A DNA stretch of 64,000 nt. Origin: Methanoregula sp. UBA247. GTDB lineage: Archaea; Halobacteriota; Methanomicrobia; Methanomicrobiales; Methanospirillaceae. The notes under the pieces were generated by a model. It was not told where the DNA came from. It was given only the letters and a program-made list of their open reading frames with translations, and ran no database searches. The stretch covers positions 5,227 to 69,226 of the forward strand of contig DADR01000024.1 in the NCBI GenBank assembly GCA_002495055.1, in the 5' to 3' direction. This document shows, in pieces, positions 9,541-19,073 of the stretch (positions are counted from its first letter, which is position 1; the number at the start of each line of letters is the position of its first letter). The translations under genes and the position numbers were made by a program.

Positions 9541-10095
9541 TCACACAATCAACGAGATCAGGTCATGCTTGGTAATCACTCCGATAACTAACCTGCCGTC
9601 AACTACGAGAACCGCGTGGTTCTGCTGCAGGATATTTACTACTGTTTCTACATCCATATCCGGGGGAACCGTAGGAAATCCGGGTTCCATAAAATCCCGG
9701 ACAAAAAAAAGGTGCGTTTTATGCAGTCGCTGCTGTTCAATGGCTTTGACGATCACCGATTCAGAAATGCAGCCCGCCGGCACTCCCCGTTCAATGACCG
9801 GAAGTTGCGAGATGTTATTCTTTTCAAAAATCTCTACCGCACGGGAAATTGCATCCTGAGGCTGGACGGACAGGACCGGTGTATGCATTATCTGTGCTGC
9901 ACGTATTTTTTTTGGTGCAGCACTATTCAGCACGGTAATGATTTTTGATAAGGTACTTACCCGCGGATCAACATTTGCTGCTTCGATCCGGGCGACCATT
10001 GACTGGCTGATGCCAGCTCTCCTGGCAAGTTCTGTTTGTTTCATACCGAGCGCTTCGCGCCGTCCACGGAGTTCTTCCGGAGTGGGGATATGCAT
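9541..10095 (-). CDS. XRE-type HTH transcriptional regulator with paired CBS domains
   Basis: 184 residues. Residues about 8-58 form a helix-turn-helix of Cro/XRE type (ELRGRREALGMKQTELARR, then SQSMVARIEAANVDP). Two CBS motifs follow (MHTPVLSVQPQDAISRAVEI and MEPGFPTVPPDMDVETVVNI, each closing in a G-x-I-x-x-x-D/S-h-like strand). CBS pairs in archaea commonly bind AMP, ATP or SAM, so this is likely a nucleotide-sensing DNA-binding protein. An in-frame ATG 61 codons upstream would add a non-homologous extension; I chose MHIPTPEELRG as the start. It is divergent from the zinc ribbon gene at 10306. Confidence 0.88.
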   Translation of the reverse strand: MHIPTPEELRGRREALGMKQTELARRAGISQSMVARIEAANVDPRVSTLSKIITVLNSAAPKKIRAAQIMHTPVLSVQPQDAISRAVEIFEKNNISQLPVIERGVPAGCISESVIVKAIEQQRLHKTHLFFVRDFMEPGFPTVPPDMDVETVVNILQQNHAVLVVDGRLVIGVITKHDLISLIV

Positions 10096-10305
10096 GGTGA
10101 TTACTGATAGTGATAGAATAATATTAATTTTTTGATCGTAAAAAAACCTGTACTTTTTGTAAAAGATATTCGTTAACCGGGAAATACGGGATCTGATTAC
10201 CGTATTGCTTTTACAATCCGGGTATGAATCCCGGTAATATTTATTTGGTTTACCCGGAGGAATATCCGGAGAGCGCACGCTGATCCGGCATCCGTTTTCT
10301 CTTCA

Positions 10306-10527
10306 ATGCAGAAATCTTCCGCCCCGGGAAACAGAATACCCCCAATCCGGGATCCGGAGATTACGGCGGATCCTGTTCCAGCCCGACCACAACTGCACAG
10401 CCAGATTGATGCGATATCCGCAAATCAGAAGCCGAATCGGACAACTACTGCCCATTTTTGTACCAATTGCGGGACGCAATTTACCGATGGCATCAGATTT
10501 TGCGTGAATTGCGGTAAAGAGCTATAA
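10306..10527 (+). CDS. Small zinc ribbon protein
   Basis: 73 residues: a Pro-rich unstructured N-terminal half, then a single C-terminal zinc ribbon FCTNCGTQFTDGIRFCVNCGKEL with two CxxC knuckles ten or so residues apart. This is the common zinc-ribbon type (PF13240-like) found at the ends of many archaeal proteins. Here it is nearly the whole protein, so it could be an adaptor for protein or nucleic acid contact. No partner is visible; it stands between a divergent CBS regulator and the acyl-CoA synthetase. No clear ribosome binding site. Confidence 0.65.
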   Translation: MQKSSAPGNRIPPIRDPEITADPVPARPQLHSQIDAISANQKPNRTTTAHFCTNCGTQFTDGIRFCVNCGKEL

Positions 10528-10670
10528 AGAAAAGAATCAGCATCTATTTCCCCGGGCAGCAGCCCTGCATCAGAAACGATCGGGATGGTCACCAGTTCAC
10601 GATAAGCGATAAAATCCTGTGATTTTCCTTTGAGTTCCAAAACCTCATAATCCCGCAACAGCATATCTTC

Positions 10671-12767
10671 ATGAGAATTATTACCATGACCCGAAGGATG
10701 CTTTCAGAAGCGGAAGGATACGAGCTCTTGAAAAATTTTGGTGTACCGGTTCCTTCCTTTACCATCGTGAGAACACGGGATGAAGTGGCTCAGGTTGCAA
10801 ATAATACCGGTTATCCCCTCGTCATGAAGGTCATCTCTCCCCAGATAAGTCATAAAAGCGATGCAGGGGGTGTCATCACCACTATCCTGTCAGCCAGCGA
10901 AGCGGAACGCGCTTTTGATCGGATCTCTCATGATGTGAAAGTATTCGATCCATCTGCGGTTATTTCCGGTATTATTATCGAACAGCAGAAAACAAAGGGG
11001 CTGGAGATCCTGGTCGGGGGGAGAATTGATCCGACCTTTGGCAAGGTAATAACCGTAGGCATGGGGGGAACTCTTGTTGAACTCATCAGGGATGTCTCAA
11101 TAAGAATTCTTCCGGTCAGCCTTGAGGATATCGATGCCATGCTCCAGGAACTGCAGGCATTTCCCCTGATTAAGGGATTCCGTAACGAACCGCCCCGGGA
11201 CAAACAAGGGCTTATCATGCTAATTGATACTGTAGCACGTTTTTTTATTGAGAGTCCTCATGTCGTGGAATTTGATCTCAATCCGGTATTTTTATATGAA
11301 CAGGGAGTTTGTGTTGTTGATGCCCGGATTTATGTATCCGACGATGATAGTGCACGCAAAGGAGAACAAAAACCATCCGTATTGCCGGATATATTGAACG
11401 TGAAATCTATTGCTGTGGTCGGGGCCACTCCCGAACCCAATAAGGTCGGGTATGCGGTCCTCCGGAATCTGCTCGCTTTCCCCGGTAAGGTTTATCCGGT
11501 GAACCCGAAACACACAAAAATTCTTGGACGGGACGTCTTCCCGTCACTCGCATCGATTCCGGACCAGGTCGATATTGCCGTTGTCGTAGTTCCGGCACGG
11601 GTTGTCCCGCAGGTCGTTAAAGAAGCGGGAGAAAAGGGGATTCCTCTGGTCATAATAATTTCATCCGGTTTCCGTGAATCCGGAAAAGACGGATCGGACC
11701 TTGAATCACGCGTACTGGAAATTGCCAGGAACTACGGCATACGTATAATGGGCCCAAATTGTCTGGGGATTATGCTTCCCCATCAGGGCATCAATACTAC
11801 GTTTGACCCTGTCTCTCCCCGGCCAGGGAATATTGCGTTTATCTCACAGAGTGGTGCAATTATCTCTACCATCGTCGACTGGAGCCTGCCCGAAGAGATA
11901 GGATTTTCTGCGGTTATCAGCATCGGCAACCAGGCAGATCTCACCTTTGAAGATTTCCTGCAATATCTCCGGGATGATCCCTCTACAAAAGCCATTATCC
12001 TGTATATTGAGGAAATCCGGGAGGGAAAACGTTTCATGAAAATTGCCCGCGACGTAACAGTCAAAAAACCCGTTGTTGCCCTCAAGTCGGGTTCTTCCCG
12101 GATCGGCCGGATGACCGCAGCATCCCATACCGGATCTCTTTCAGGAAGTTATGAAGTATATATGGCATCTTTCTGGGAGTCCGGAATAATCCCTGTCCGA
12201 TCCATGAGGGAAGCATTTCAGACTGCTGAACTTTTATCTTCAGAAGGATACCCCAAAGGTATCCGTGCCATCGTAATCAGTAATGCCGGGGGATTTGCTG
12301 TCCTGTCATCCGATTACGCAGAACGGTTCGGTATAGACCTGGTAGATTTCTCCCCGGTCGTTCTTGCGGAACTTGACGCAATCCTTCCCGCTGACTGGAA
12401 CAGGCGTAATCCGATTGATATGGTGGGGGATGCTTCAGCAGACAGGTTTTCCCGCACGTTTGATATCATGATAAAAAACCAGGATACCTGGGACATAGCT
12501 TTTGTAATTGCTGTACCTTCGGCGCTATCGGATCCGATCCGTGTTGCAAATGAACTGGTCCGGTTCTCAAAGAACACTCAGAAGATGATTGTCGGTTGTA
12601 TGATTGGGGGAGACTCCATGAAGACGCCCCTTCGCATCCTCCGGGATTCCGGCATTCCCAATTTCCCGGACCTTGAGGATGCCTTCAGGGCTGTAGGGAA
12701 TATCTGCCGGCATTTATGCTGGGAAGAATATCATCGAACCTGCAATTCGGACAACTCAAACAAATAG
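10671..12767 (+). CDS. Acetate--CoA ligase (ADP-forming), fused beta-alpha subunits
   Basis: A 698-residue fusion. An ATP-grasp (beta) domain, about residues 1-235 (LSEAEGYELLKNFGVPVP, LVMKVISPQISHKSDAGGV, MGGTLVELIRDVS, DLNPVFLY), is followed by a CoA-binding and ligase (alpha) part beginning KSIAVVGATPEPNKVG and containing ISSGFRESG, GPNCLGI, FISQSGA and the phosphohistidine segment TAASHTGSLSGSYE. It makes ATP from an acyl-CoA and ADP, or activates the acid in reverse. The fused order beta then alpha is one of the known arrangements. In-frame ATGs at 10671, 10686 and 10698 are all possible starts; none has a strong ribosome binding site. The acid used cannot be told from sequence. Confidence 0.93.
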   Translation: MRIITMTRRMLSEAEGYELLKNFGVPVPSFTIVRTRDEVAQVANNTGYPLVMKVISPQISHKSDAGGVITTILSASEAERAFDRISHDVKVFDPSAVISGIIIEQQKTKGLEILVGGRIDPTFGKVITVGMGGTLVELIRDVSIRILPVSLEDIDAMLQELQAFPLIKGFRNEPPRDKQGLIMLIDTVARFFIESPHVVEFDLNPVFLYEQGVCVVDARIYVSDDDSARKGEQKPSVLPDILNVKSIAVVGATPEPNKVGYAVLRNLLAFPGKVYPVNPKHTKILGRDVFPSLASIPDQVDIAVVVVPARVVPQVVKEAGEKGIPLVIIISSGFRESGKDGSDLESRVLEIARNYGIRIMGPNCLGIMLPHQGINTTFDPVSPRPGNIAFISQSGAIISTIVDWSLPEEIGFSAVISIGNQADLTFEDFLQYLRDDPSTKAIILYIEEIREGKRFMKIARDVTVKKPVVALKSGSSRIGRMTAASHTGSLSGSYEVYMASFWESGIIPVRSMREAFQTAELLSSEGYPKGIRAIVISNAGGFAVLSSDYAERFGIDLVDFSPVVLAELDAILPADWNRRNPIDMVGDASADRFSRTFDIMIKNQDTWDIAFVIAVPSALSDPIRVANELVRFSKNTQKMIVGCMIGGDSMKTPLRILRDSGIPNFPDLEDAFRAVGNICRHLCWEEYHRTCNSDNSNK

Positions 12768-12921
12768 GATTTTTTCCGTAATAGTACTCCAAAGTTAACG
12801 TATTTTATAAAATATATTCTCACGATCTACAAAAAAGAATCAAAAATTATAATTATTCGTCAAAATTTGTTACACTCGATTACTTTATAATCTGATTCTC
12901 TTCAACTGAAGTCCGGAAATT

Positions 12922-15843
12922 TTAATCGAAACAATGGGAGAGAGATGGTACGTCCAGGGGAAATTCAAAATTCTCGACGGGAGGAGCTTCCAGTTTGATA
13001 TAGACCCTGTTACTCCACACCGCTGTAACCGAAGAGATCTCCTCATCATCAATAGCATCAGGAGCGACTGCATGGATTTTTATCCGGTAACCTCCCGGAG
13101 GGAGTTTTCTGACATCCAGTAGTGCATTATGGGTAAAATACCCAAAATCAATATCCGGCTGAGTGCTGAACAGCACCCAGGGTCCGTTATCTGCAGAATA
13201 CCACAGAGTTTCAGTTACTGTTGAAAATCCTGTATACTTCAGGTTCCATTGAACCGGTATGAAATCGGTAACGCTTCCGGATTTTGTGACAGTCAGGTCT
13301 GAAACATCCAGTGTTCCGGAACGTAATCCCGGTTGTGAGAAGTTCGGCAGTACTGTTAAATAAAGATCAGGGAATTGCAGGAGGTCTGCCCCATTATTAA
13401 AATTAATTGTTGATGTATTGTCGAATATTTTAATCAGTCCGGTCTGGTTTGCTTTCAGTCGATAGGTGGTCTCCCACTGGTCGCTGATGTTAATAGTGCC
13501 GATATCAAAATGAAGCTGATTACAGGTATTCCATTCTTCCGTCTGATTCCTGAATAATCGTGTAGAATTTGGCCAGAGAATTGTTGTGCGCTGATCTGCC
13601 GGTGGCGCAAATTCTACCGGCACATAATCAAATACTTTCCTGCCCGGCATCGGGGTGCTGTTCACGACGATATTCTGATAGTTCACATTCATCGTGGCAT
13701 TTACGCCGGCAAGTTGCCTGAGGATCCCTGCGATATCGATATATGCCTGCCTGAGTTCATCAGGAGTTTCTGGCGTGAATAATTTACCACCGGTACGGTT
13801 TGCCAGTTCATCCATCATAACGAGGACTTTCTTGTTGTCGTTTGTTGGCGCACCATCGAGATAGACCACGGTAAAAATATAAATTTTTGGATTGGCGTTC
13901 AGGGCAGAAGCAACGAAGGTATCCATCTCGCCCTGGTTATCAATATTGCTGTTTCCGTCATTGAGTACAATCACGGCACGAACCTCATCCTGGGGGCGGG
14001 ATGGCTGGGTTGTGGTAATATTATTCACAGCATCGGTAATTGACGGACCAAGGTTCTTTGATTGCTTTCCCTGGAGCAGACTCTCGATCTGATTGTTTAC
14101 AAGACCCAGATCGGCTTGGGGGGCCAGGTGGAACTGGTTATTATTATCAGTTCCAAATGAGGTAAGACCAATATAGTCCTGGCCCTGGACCATCTCACCT
14201 ACAAACGCTTTTGCAGCCTCTTTTGCACTTCCCAATCTGGTCAGGCCGTTACTGTCAGAATTTTTCATACTTGCTGAACAATCCTGATCCAGGATTGCAG
14301 TAACCGGTGCTCCCCCCATTGCATACCCGTCACCGGTCACTCGTATATTAACGTCAAAAGTATCATTCAGGTGAACCGTTTGCGGTGCTGCGCTCGCTTC
14401 TACACTGAGATACGGGTAATTTTTCCAGCTGGCCAGTACCGTACGTGTTGTGGAATTCCATGTGGCCGTTATACTGCAGGATGCATTTGCTGCGTTATTA
14501 TAACCGGATTCATTCCGTCGGGCAAATGAACCGGGATAGAAGAGAACTATTGCATTTCCGTCATTATCAGTTGTTGCATCGATATTCTGTACTACCCCAG
14601 AACTGCAAAAACCTGGAGTACCATTTATTGCAGGGGTAGTAAACCCGCCATTGTTGATACCGGAGATGGTAAATGTTACTGATTCACCCGACACCGGGTT
14701 TCCCAAAAGATCCATAACGGTTGCCCGGACAAATGCCTGTTCTGTGGGTTCAACTTCCCGGCTTGCCATTGTCTGCGGGGTTATTGCAAGTACCATATTT
14801 GTCGGGGCGGAATTGATAAAGTGAGCAATAATCTGGTTTGTTACCGTGTGATTATCAACAGCAATGGCATTGAGGGTGATATTACTGATACTATATTTCG
14901 GACCGTAGGATAACCTGATCTGCCCGAGGGAATTTGAGGTATATACCTGGTGTTCATTGGGGAGGCTTGTATTTACCCAGACAGACCTGTTCCGGACCGG
15001 ATTTCCGTACACGTCAAAGAGAATATAGTCAATAATAAATGGTTCAGTTCCGACCGGCAGGATTCCTCCATCAGAAATACTGCCGGTTATGGAATATGGT
15101 ATACCTGCTGCTTCTGCATCAATCCATTTCAGCGTATCTGATATACTACCGAAATTATCCATCAGGATAGTGTTTGGACCAACTTTTGTTGATAACCTGA
15201 TGGTGAGGGATGCCTTCCCGTTTGTATCAAGAATGCTGGTTATATCATGGTTCGTTGTATTTGCAACCCTGAAACCGCAGTCGTCAGGTGCAGGACCATG
15301 GACATGGAGGCTGATTATATGCGTCCCTCTCCGGTTATCAATACGGTTTCCCCACTGGTCAGTAACGGATATATCGAAAGGCACATCAGTTGCAACAGTC
15401 CCGGAAAGCGGGTGATCAAAATACGTGAGATACGGACTGTCGTGATCTATGTTTATGGATATATTCCTGGTAACAGAAAACCCGTCAGCTGAAATGATTT
15501 CTGCCGTTATATTAGCAACACCGCTTGTCTTATTAACCTTAAAGCTGCTTTTTGCAACACCAGAAATATCCGTTTTTGAGGATAAAGGGCTGACAGAGCC
15601 ATATTTCTGGTTGTCAATGACAAATTGCACATCTGCATTCTGTACTGTTCCGGAGGTCGCATTTAATGCGGTAACCGAAATGATAACCTGATCTGCACCA
15701 TTGGCAATTACCCAGTCAGTGCTCACATTGATTGTCGTGGTGTCGGGGAGATCTGCGGTAACCACACCAACCAGCATGAACAAACCCATGATAATGAAAA
15801 ATCCACTATTCGTTCTCAACAGATTCGCTTCCCGATTGCTCAT
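12922..15843 (-). CDS. Secreted VWA-domain protein with Ig-like (Big-type) repeats
   Basis: 973 residues. A signal peptide (GFFIIMGLFMLVGVVTA, about 15-31) is followed by four or so invasin-like Ig domains of about 100 residues with the typical ADVQFVIDN, DISGVAKSSF, DTNGKASLTI and DNDGNAIVLF strands. A von Willebrand A domain starts near residue 510 with AILDQDCSASM; D-C-S-A-S is the MIDAS metal site, and GLTSFGTD and AVIVLNDGNSN follow. A C-terminal beta-sandwich region closes the protein. N-glycosylation sites are dense. It is likely a surface adhesin of the cell envelope. No C-terminal membrane anchor or PGF motif is evident, so attachment is unclear. Confidence 0.87.
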   Translation of the reverse strand: MSNREANLLRTNSGFFIIMGLFMLVGVVTADLPDTTTINVSTDWVIANGADQVIISVTALNATSGTVQNADVQFVIDNQKYGSVSPLSSKTDISGVAKSSFKVNKTSGVANITAEIISADGFSVTRNISINIDHDSPYLTYFDHPLSGTVATDVPFDISVTDQWGNRIDNRRGTHIISLHVHGPAPDDCGFRVANTTNHDITSILDTNGKASLTIRLSTKVGPNTILMDNFGSISDTLKWIDAEAAGIPYSITGSISDGGILPVGTEPFIIDYILFDVYGNPVRNRSVWVNTSLPNEHQVYTSNSLGQIRLSYGPKYSISNITLNAIAVDNHTVTNQIIAHFINSAPTNMVLAITPQTMASREVEPTEQAFVRATVMDLLGNPVSGESVTFTISGINNGGFTTPAINGTPGFCSSGVVQNIDATTDNDGNAIVLFYPGSFARRNESGYNNAANASCSITATWNSTTRTVLASWKNYPYLSVEASAAPQTVHLNDTFDVNIRVTGDGYAMGGAPVTAILDQDCSASMKNSDSNGLTRLGSAKEAAKAFVGEMVQGQDYIGLTSFGTDNNNQFHLAPQADLGLVNNQIESLLQGKQSKNLGPSITDAVNNITTTQPSRPQDEVRAVIVLNDGNSNIDNQGEMDTFVASALNANPKIYIFTVVYLDGAPTNDNKKVLVMMDELANRTGGKLFTPETPDELRQAYIDIAGILRQLAGVNATMNVNYQNIVVNSTPMPGRKVFDYVPVEFAPPADQRTTILWPNSTRLFRNQTEEWNTCNQLHFDIGTINISDQWETTYRLKANQTGLIKIFDNTSTINFNNGADLLQFPDLYLTVLPNFSQPGLRSGTLDVSDLTVTKSGSVTDFIPVQWNLKYTGFSTVTETLWYSADNGPWVLFSTQPDIDFGYFTHNALLDVRKLPPGGYRIKIHAVAPDAIDDEEISSVTAVWSNRVYIKLEAPPVENFEFPLDVPSLSHCFD

Positions 15844-15848
15844 TATTA

Positions 15849-15886
15849 TCGATGATTAATAATAATTAGTATTAATGATTAATAAA
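15849..15886. promoter_or_regulatory. AT-rich upstream region with repeated GATTAAT
   Basis: Just upstream of the VWA/Ig gene (start 15843) the sequence has GATTAAT twice and an intervening TATTAAT. These recall the ATTAATATTAAT palindromes upstream of the other secreted-protein gene at 3209. A TATA or operator function is inferred. Confidence 0.3.
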
Positions 15887-16074
15887 ACTTCCCGGGCTAA
15901 AAATATCTGAAAATAATTCAGTTCTCATGATCTGCCTCTCAAAACAATAAGACCAGTACAGTAAATCGGGAGAGGGTGCGCACAGGAAACGTTCGCGCAG
16001 GAGGGGGATGTATGGATGAATTCCTGGTCTGCTGCGCCGTTTTTGGGAATATCCGATATAAAAAAATCCATTAT

Positions 16075-17754
16075 TCACAACGTAATCTTTTTGAGAATTG
16101 ACCCGTTTTTAAAGATAGTGATCCCCCCACCGCTCTGGGACACAACGATACCGACTGTGTTGGTGACCGCTGTCATGGCAGCAACTGAGTTGTGACGGGT
16201 CCCCATTCCTTTGGGGAGGGAGACATTACTGGTATCGACCGTGATGTAACGACTCTGCGCACGGACATATCCATCGCCATCGATAACAAAAGCCCCGTCC
16301 AGCTGGGCAAATTCCTTGATATTTTCCTTGATATCCTGGTTGGTGATGATGCGGGACTCTGGTTTCTGCCCCTCAAAGGCATTGATCGATATCTGCCGCG
16401 ATTTTGCCATGACATTTTCGGCATCGCCGATAAGGAACGTTGTTCCAACGGATTTGCCTTCCCTTCCTTCAATGGATATTTCGGTACAGATATGAAAGAC
16501 TGCATCAAACACTTCTTCTTTGACATCCGTTTCTGCTACGACAGTATCCTTCCAGGTATCGGTACTGATGCGGACTTCGCCGTTTCGCTTTCGATCAGTA
16601 ATGTCGTTACCGATGCAGAGGATTTCGATAATATGGCCATTTTCATCGCGGATTGCCTTATTTATCCATGCGATCCAGATACGGTCACCGTTGCGACGTA
16701 CATTCTCGCTGATGTTGACGGCATAACCCTCAGCGTTAAATCCGAGATCGTTTGCCATCATGGAGAGATCGTGACCGGGGCGGGTCTTTTTGGGAACAAT
16801 AGTGCCGATTACATTCTTATTGATAATTTCATCACTGGTATAATCAAAAAACGAGAGTGCAAAATGGTTAATGAAGGTAATATTCCCTGAAGTGTCTATC
16901 CTGATGATAATGCTCTGGGTATTCTGCAGAACTTCCCGGTACTTCGCTTCGCTCTCTTTAAGTGCATCGGCTATCTTCCTTTTTTCTGACAGGTCGGTAA
17001 CAATAAAAGTCCCGCCTTTACTGATATCGCGCAGATCAGTCACCTGGACCTGAAACTGGCACGCAAGGGTTGCAGAATCCTTTTTTACCAGCCTGCATTC
17101 TGCCTGACTAAAACCCCGCACGTTCCGGGTAATCTGGAGTTCACGACTTAACCTGTCATAATCTTCAGGAGTTTTGAACAGGTTCTGCATCTCTTTACCC
17201 ACAAGAAATGATTCTTCATATCCAAGCATTTCTGCAAATTGCTGGTTCATCCATGTGATAAGCCCGTTACGAACCTGGAAAATCCCCAGGGGAGTGGCGG
17301 AAAGAATGGCGGTAAGCTGTTCGTTCTGTATCTTTATCTCCCGTTCTGCTTTCCTGCGGAGCATGGTCTGTTTGATTACCGTAACCATTTCCAGCAGGTT
17401 CTGGCGTATATCCCCGGTTGAGGACAGGGTAATCTCGGTACCATTCGAAACTTCCTGGATAGCAAGCTTGTTAGCGGCCCGCCGGCAGAGCAGGATAACC
17501 GGGGTTGTATTTCCCGTGGATTTGAGATACTGTAAAAATTCAATCCCATTCATGTCAGACATGAATTCGATCCCATTGACTTCAGGCATCCTCTCGTAAG
17601 AAACAATCACGTCATACGTACGGCCTTTGGACTTCTCAATTGCCTGTTTAATTGAAGTTGCTTTGTCAATCCTGATATCCCCGGCTTTCTCTAAAAATAA
17701 GCGGATCTGGCCGAAAAGATCGGTATTGTCTTCGACAAACAAAACAGAGATCAT
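16075..17754 (-). CDS. Pseudo-receiver / PAS / PAS / DisA_N (diadenylate cyclase-like) protein
   Basis: 559 residues. Residues 1-115 look like a response-regulator receiver (MISVLFVEDN, MPEVNGIEF), but the phosphoacceptor aspartate is replaced: the usual VSDYQMP reads VSYERMP, with Tyr53 in its place. NGIEF also occurs twice nine residues apart (60-73), a small tandem duplication. Two PAS domains follow (about 140-260 and 270-385). The C-terminal 130 residues contain LDGAFVIDGDG (about 485-495) and GMGTRHNSVAAMT (about 517-529), corresponding to the DGA and RHR motifs of DisA_N diadenylate cyclases, with RHN instead of RHR. If active it would make c-di-AMP under PAS control. No partner histidine kinase is adjacent. 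Confidence 0.8.
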   Translation of the reverse strand: MISVLFVEDNTDLFGQIRLFLEKAGDIRIDKATSIKQAIEKSKGRTYDVIVSYERMPEVNGIEFMSDMNGIEFLQYLKSTGNTTPVILLCRRAANKLAIQEVSNGTEITLSSTGDIRQNLLEMVTVIKQTMLRRKAEREIKIQNEQLTAILSATPLGIFQVRNGLITWMNQQFAEMLGYEESFLVGKEMQNLFKTPEDYDRLSRELQITRNVRGFSQAECRLVKKDSATLACQFQVQVTDLRDISKGGTFIVTDLSEKRKIADALKESEAKYREVLQNTQSIIIRIDTSGNITFINHFALSFFDYTSDEIINKNVIGTIVPKKTRPGHDLSMMANDLGFNAEGYAVNISENVRRNGDRIWIAWINKAIRDENGHIIEILCIGNDITDRKRNGEVRISTDTWKDTVVAETDVKEEVFDAVFHICTEISIEGREGKSVGTTFLIGDAENVMAKSRQISINAFEGQKPESRIITNQDIKENIKEFAQLDGAFVIDGDGYVRAQSRYITVDTSNVSLPKGMGTRHNSVAAMTAVTNTVGIVVSQSGGGITIFKNGSILKKITL

Positions 17755-17892
17755 ACTTCCCCTTGCAGAAGTCGTGGATTATTCACTCATATGAGGTGGA
17801 TGGTTTTGCGATAAATAGTTGTCCAAAACGGCATGATTAAAAAAAATTTACCTCCGGAATGGGTAAAAATACAAATTTCCCCGGCTCAAAAA

Positions 17893-18393
17893 TTATTCTT
17901 GAGCAGGTATCTTTTCATTATCGGATCCCTCTTCTGTTTCCTGTGGTTTATTATTTACCTGATACATCCACCAGCCGATGGTGAGAATAACCGGGACACC
18001 AACAGGAATCGCAAAACCCCCAAAAAAACGACATACAGCCGATAAACCGAGAAAGATTCCACCACTAACGGTAAAATATGATGCAGTCTTCATTCTGGAG
18101 GATTCATCATTTATAGAGGCAATAATCGTAATACAAAATCCAATGAGGAGAATAGCGGCCCCCATTGTCCAGAATGCAGTTGCGGCAATATTATACCATC
18201 CCGTGGTCATGCCAAGGGAAATGTAATTGATATCTTTGTAAACGGGAATCAGGCTCGGTCCATATTCAGATTGCTGGTACCGGAAGAGTGCCCACTGAAC
18301 ATTGACTAAAAGCCAGTCACCCCACATATAGATATTCAGAGGTACCAAAAAAATTAAGAACTGGAAAAGGAGTGGAAATCTGTACCTGGTCAT
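17893..18393 (-). CDS. Hypothetical four-helix membrane protein
   Basis: 166 residues with four hydrophobic segments (about 7-27, 65-90, 100-120, 125-145 from the ATG), short loops, and an acidic C-terminal tail (ETEEGSDNEKIPAQE) that is probably cytoplasmic. A TTG three codons upstream is in frame, but the ATG at 18393 is the more likely start. It follows an AT-rich promoter-like stretch. I recognise no family; the aromatic-rich WGDW and WWMYQ are not diagnostic. Confidence 0.65.
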   Translation of the reverse strand: MTRYRFPLLFQFLIFLVPLNIYMWGDWLLVNVQWALFRYQQSEYGPSLIPVYKDINYISLGMTTGWYNIAATAFWTMGAAILLIGFCITIIASINDESSRMKTASYFTVSGGIFLGLSAVCRFFGGFAIPVGVPVILTIGWWMYQVNNKPQETEEGSDNEKIPAQE

Positions 18394-18473
18394 GATAAAC
18401 AAAATAATTATTTTTTAAAATTCACCTTGAACTTATCTCAACGAATGAACAAACCGACACGAAGGATATTAAA

Positions 18474-18815
18474 TTATTCTGTGTGCTGGACAATGGCCAG
18501 CTGGTACATCCAGTCCATGAGTGGATGACATTCTTCCACAATACATTCAAGTTCACAACTGATACAGGGAATCAGTTCATCGCCGGCAAGCAGGTCAGCT
18601 GGATTTACCGGCATCTGTTTGGCACGCAGGAGATATGTCTTGATCCCGTCTTTTTTAAACTCGGATCGATCAATGAGCCCGCTATCCTCAAGTTTCTTGA
18701 CAATCCGCGAACATTTACGACTATCGACGCCCAATTCCTTCCAGAGTTCGCTCTGGAGAATGCCTTCGGGGTTCGATTGAATCAGTTTCAGTGCTTCATC
18801 AACAGGATCTGCCAT
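18474..18815 (-). CDS. Winged-helix protein with C-terminal four-cysteine cluster (TFIIIC B-block / RPC34-TFE-beta-like)
   Basis: 113 residues. Residues 8-60 form a winged helix of the B-block/TFIIIC-like type (GILQSELWKELGVDSRKCSR, then VKKLEDSGLIDR). The C-terminal third carries Cys84, Cys87, Cys91 and Cys96 followed by Trp102 (CISCELECIVEECHPLMDW). This C-x2-C-x3-C-x4-C plus aromatic pattern resembles the Fe-S region of RNA polymerase III subunit RPC39/RPC34 and archaeal TFE-beta; that link is my inference and the spacing is not identical. A good GGTGAGC site precedes the ATG. It lies 21 bases downstream of the LSm gene, so the two are probably co-transcribed. Confidence 0.75.
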   Translation of the reverse strand: MADPVDEALKLIQSNPEGILQSELWKELGVDSRKCSRIVKKLEDSGLIDRSEFKKDGIKTYLLRAKQMPVNPADLLAGDELIPCISCELECIVEECHPLMDWMYQLAIVQHTE

Positions 18816-18836
18816 TCGTGCTCACCTTTTTGCCCA

Positions 18837-19073
18837 TCAGATAACCGGTGCAATGGTAAGAATATTATTGCCCCTGATCACGACCGTGCCCAGGCTCCTT
18901 CCCCGCTGGTTATTGACAAACTCAATCGTCTCATCCATGTGAATATTGAGATATTCATCTACGGCAACAAGACGCCCCTGCAGTTTCCGCCCTTCGTCCT
19001 TGATCTCGACGGATATTTTTGCATCCACAAGTCCAAACACTTTTTTTATTGGCAAAACAATTCCGTTAACCAT
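18837..19073 (-). CDS. LSm (Sm-like archaeal) protein
   Basis: 78 residues. Both Sm motifs are present: GRKLQGRLVAVDEYLNIHMD (Sm1) and RSLGTVVIRGNNILTIAP (Sm2, with the IRGNNI RNA-binding loop). Archaeal LSm proteins assemble into heptameric rings that bind U-rich RNA and tRNA precursors. The N-terminus has a slightly long VLPIKKVFGLVDAKISVEIK lead-in. It is the first gene of a two-gene unit with the winged-helix cysteine-cluster protein. Confidence 0.93.
   Translation of the reverse strand: MVNGIVLPIKKVFGLVDAKISVEIKDEGRKLQGRLVAVDEYLNIHMDETIEFVNNQRGRSLGTVVIRGNNILTIAPVI

Noticed and set aside
15872..16078. 68-codon minus-strand frame after the DisA_N gene
   Set aside because: Overlaps the end of the real gene, contains no recognisable features and has no start signal.
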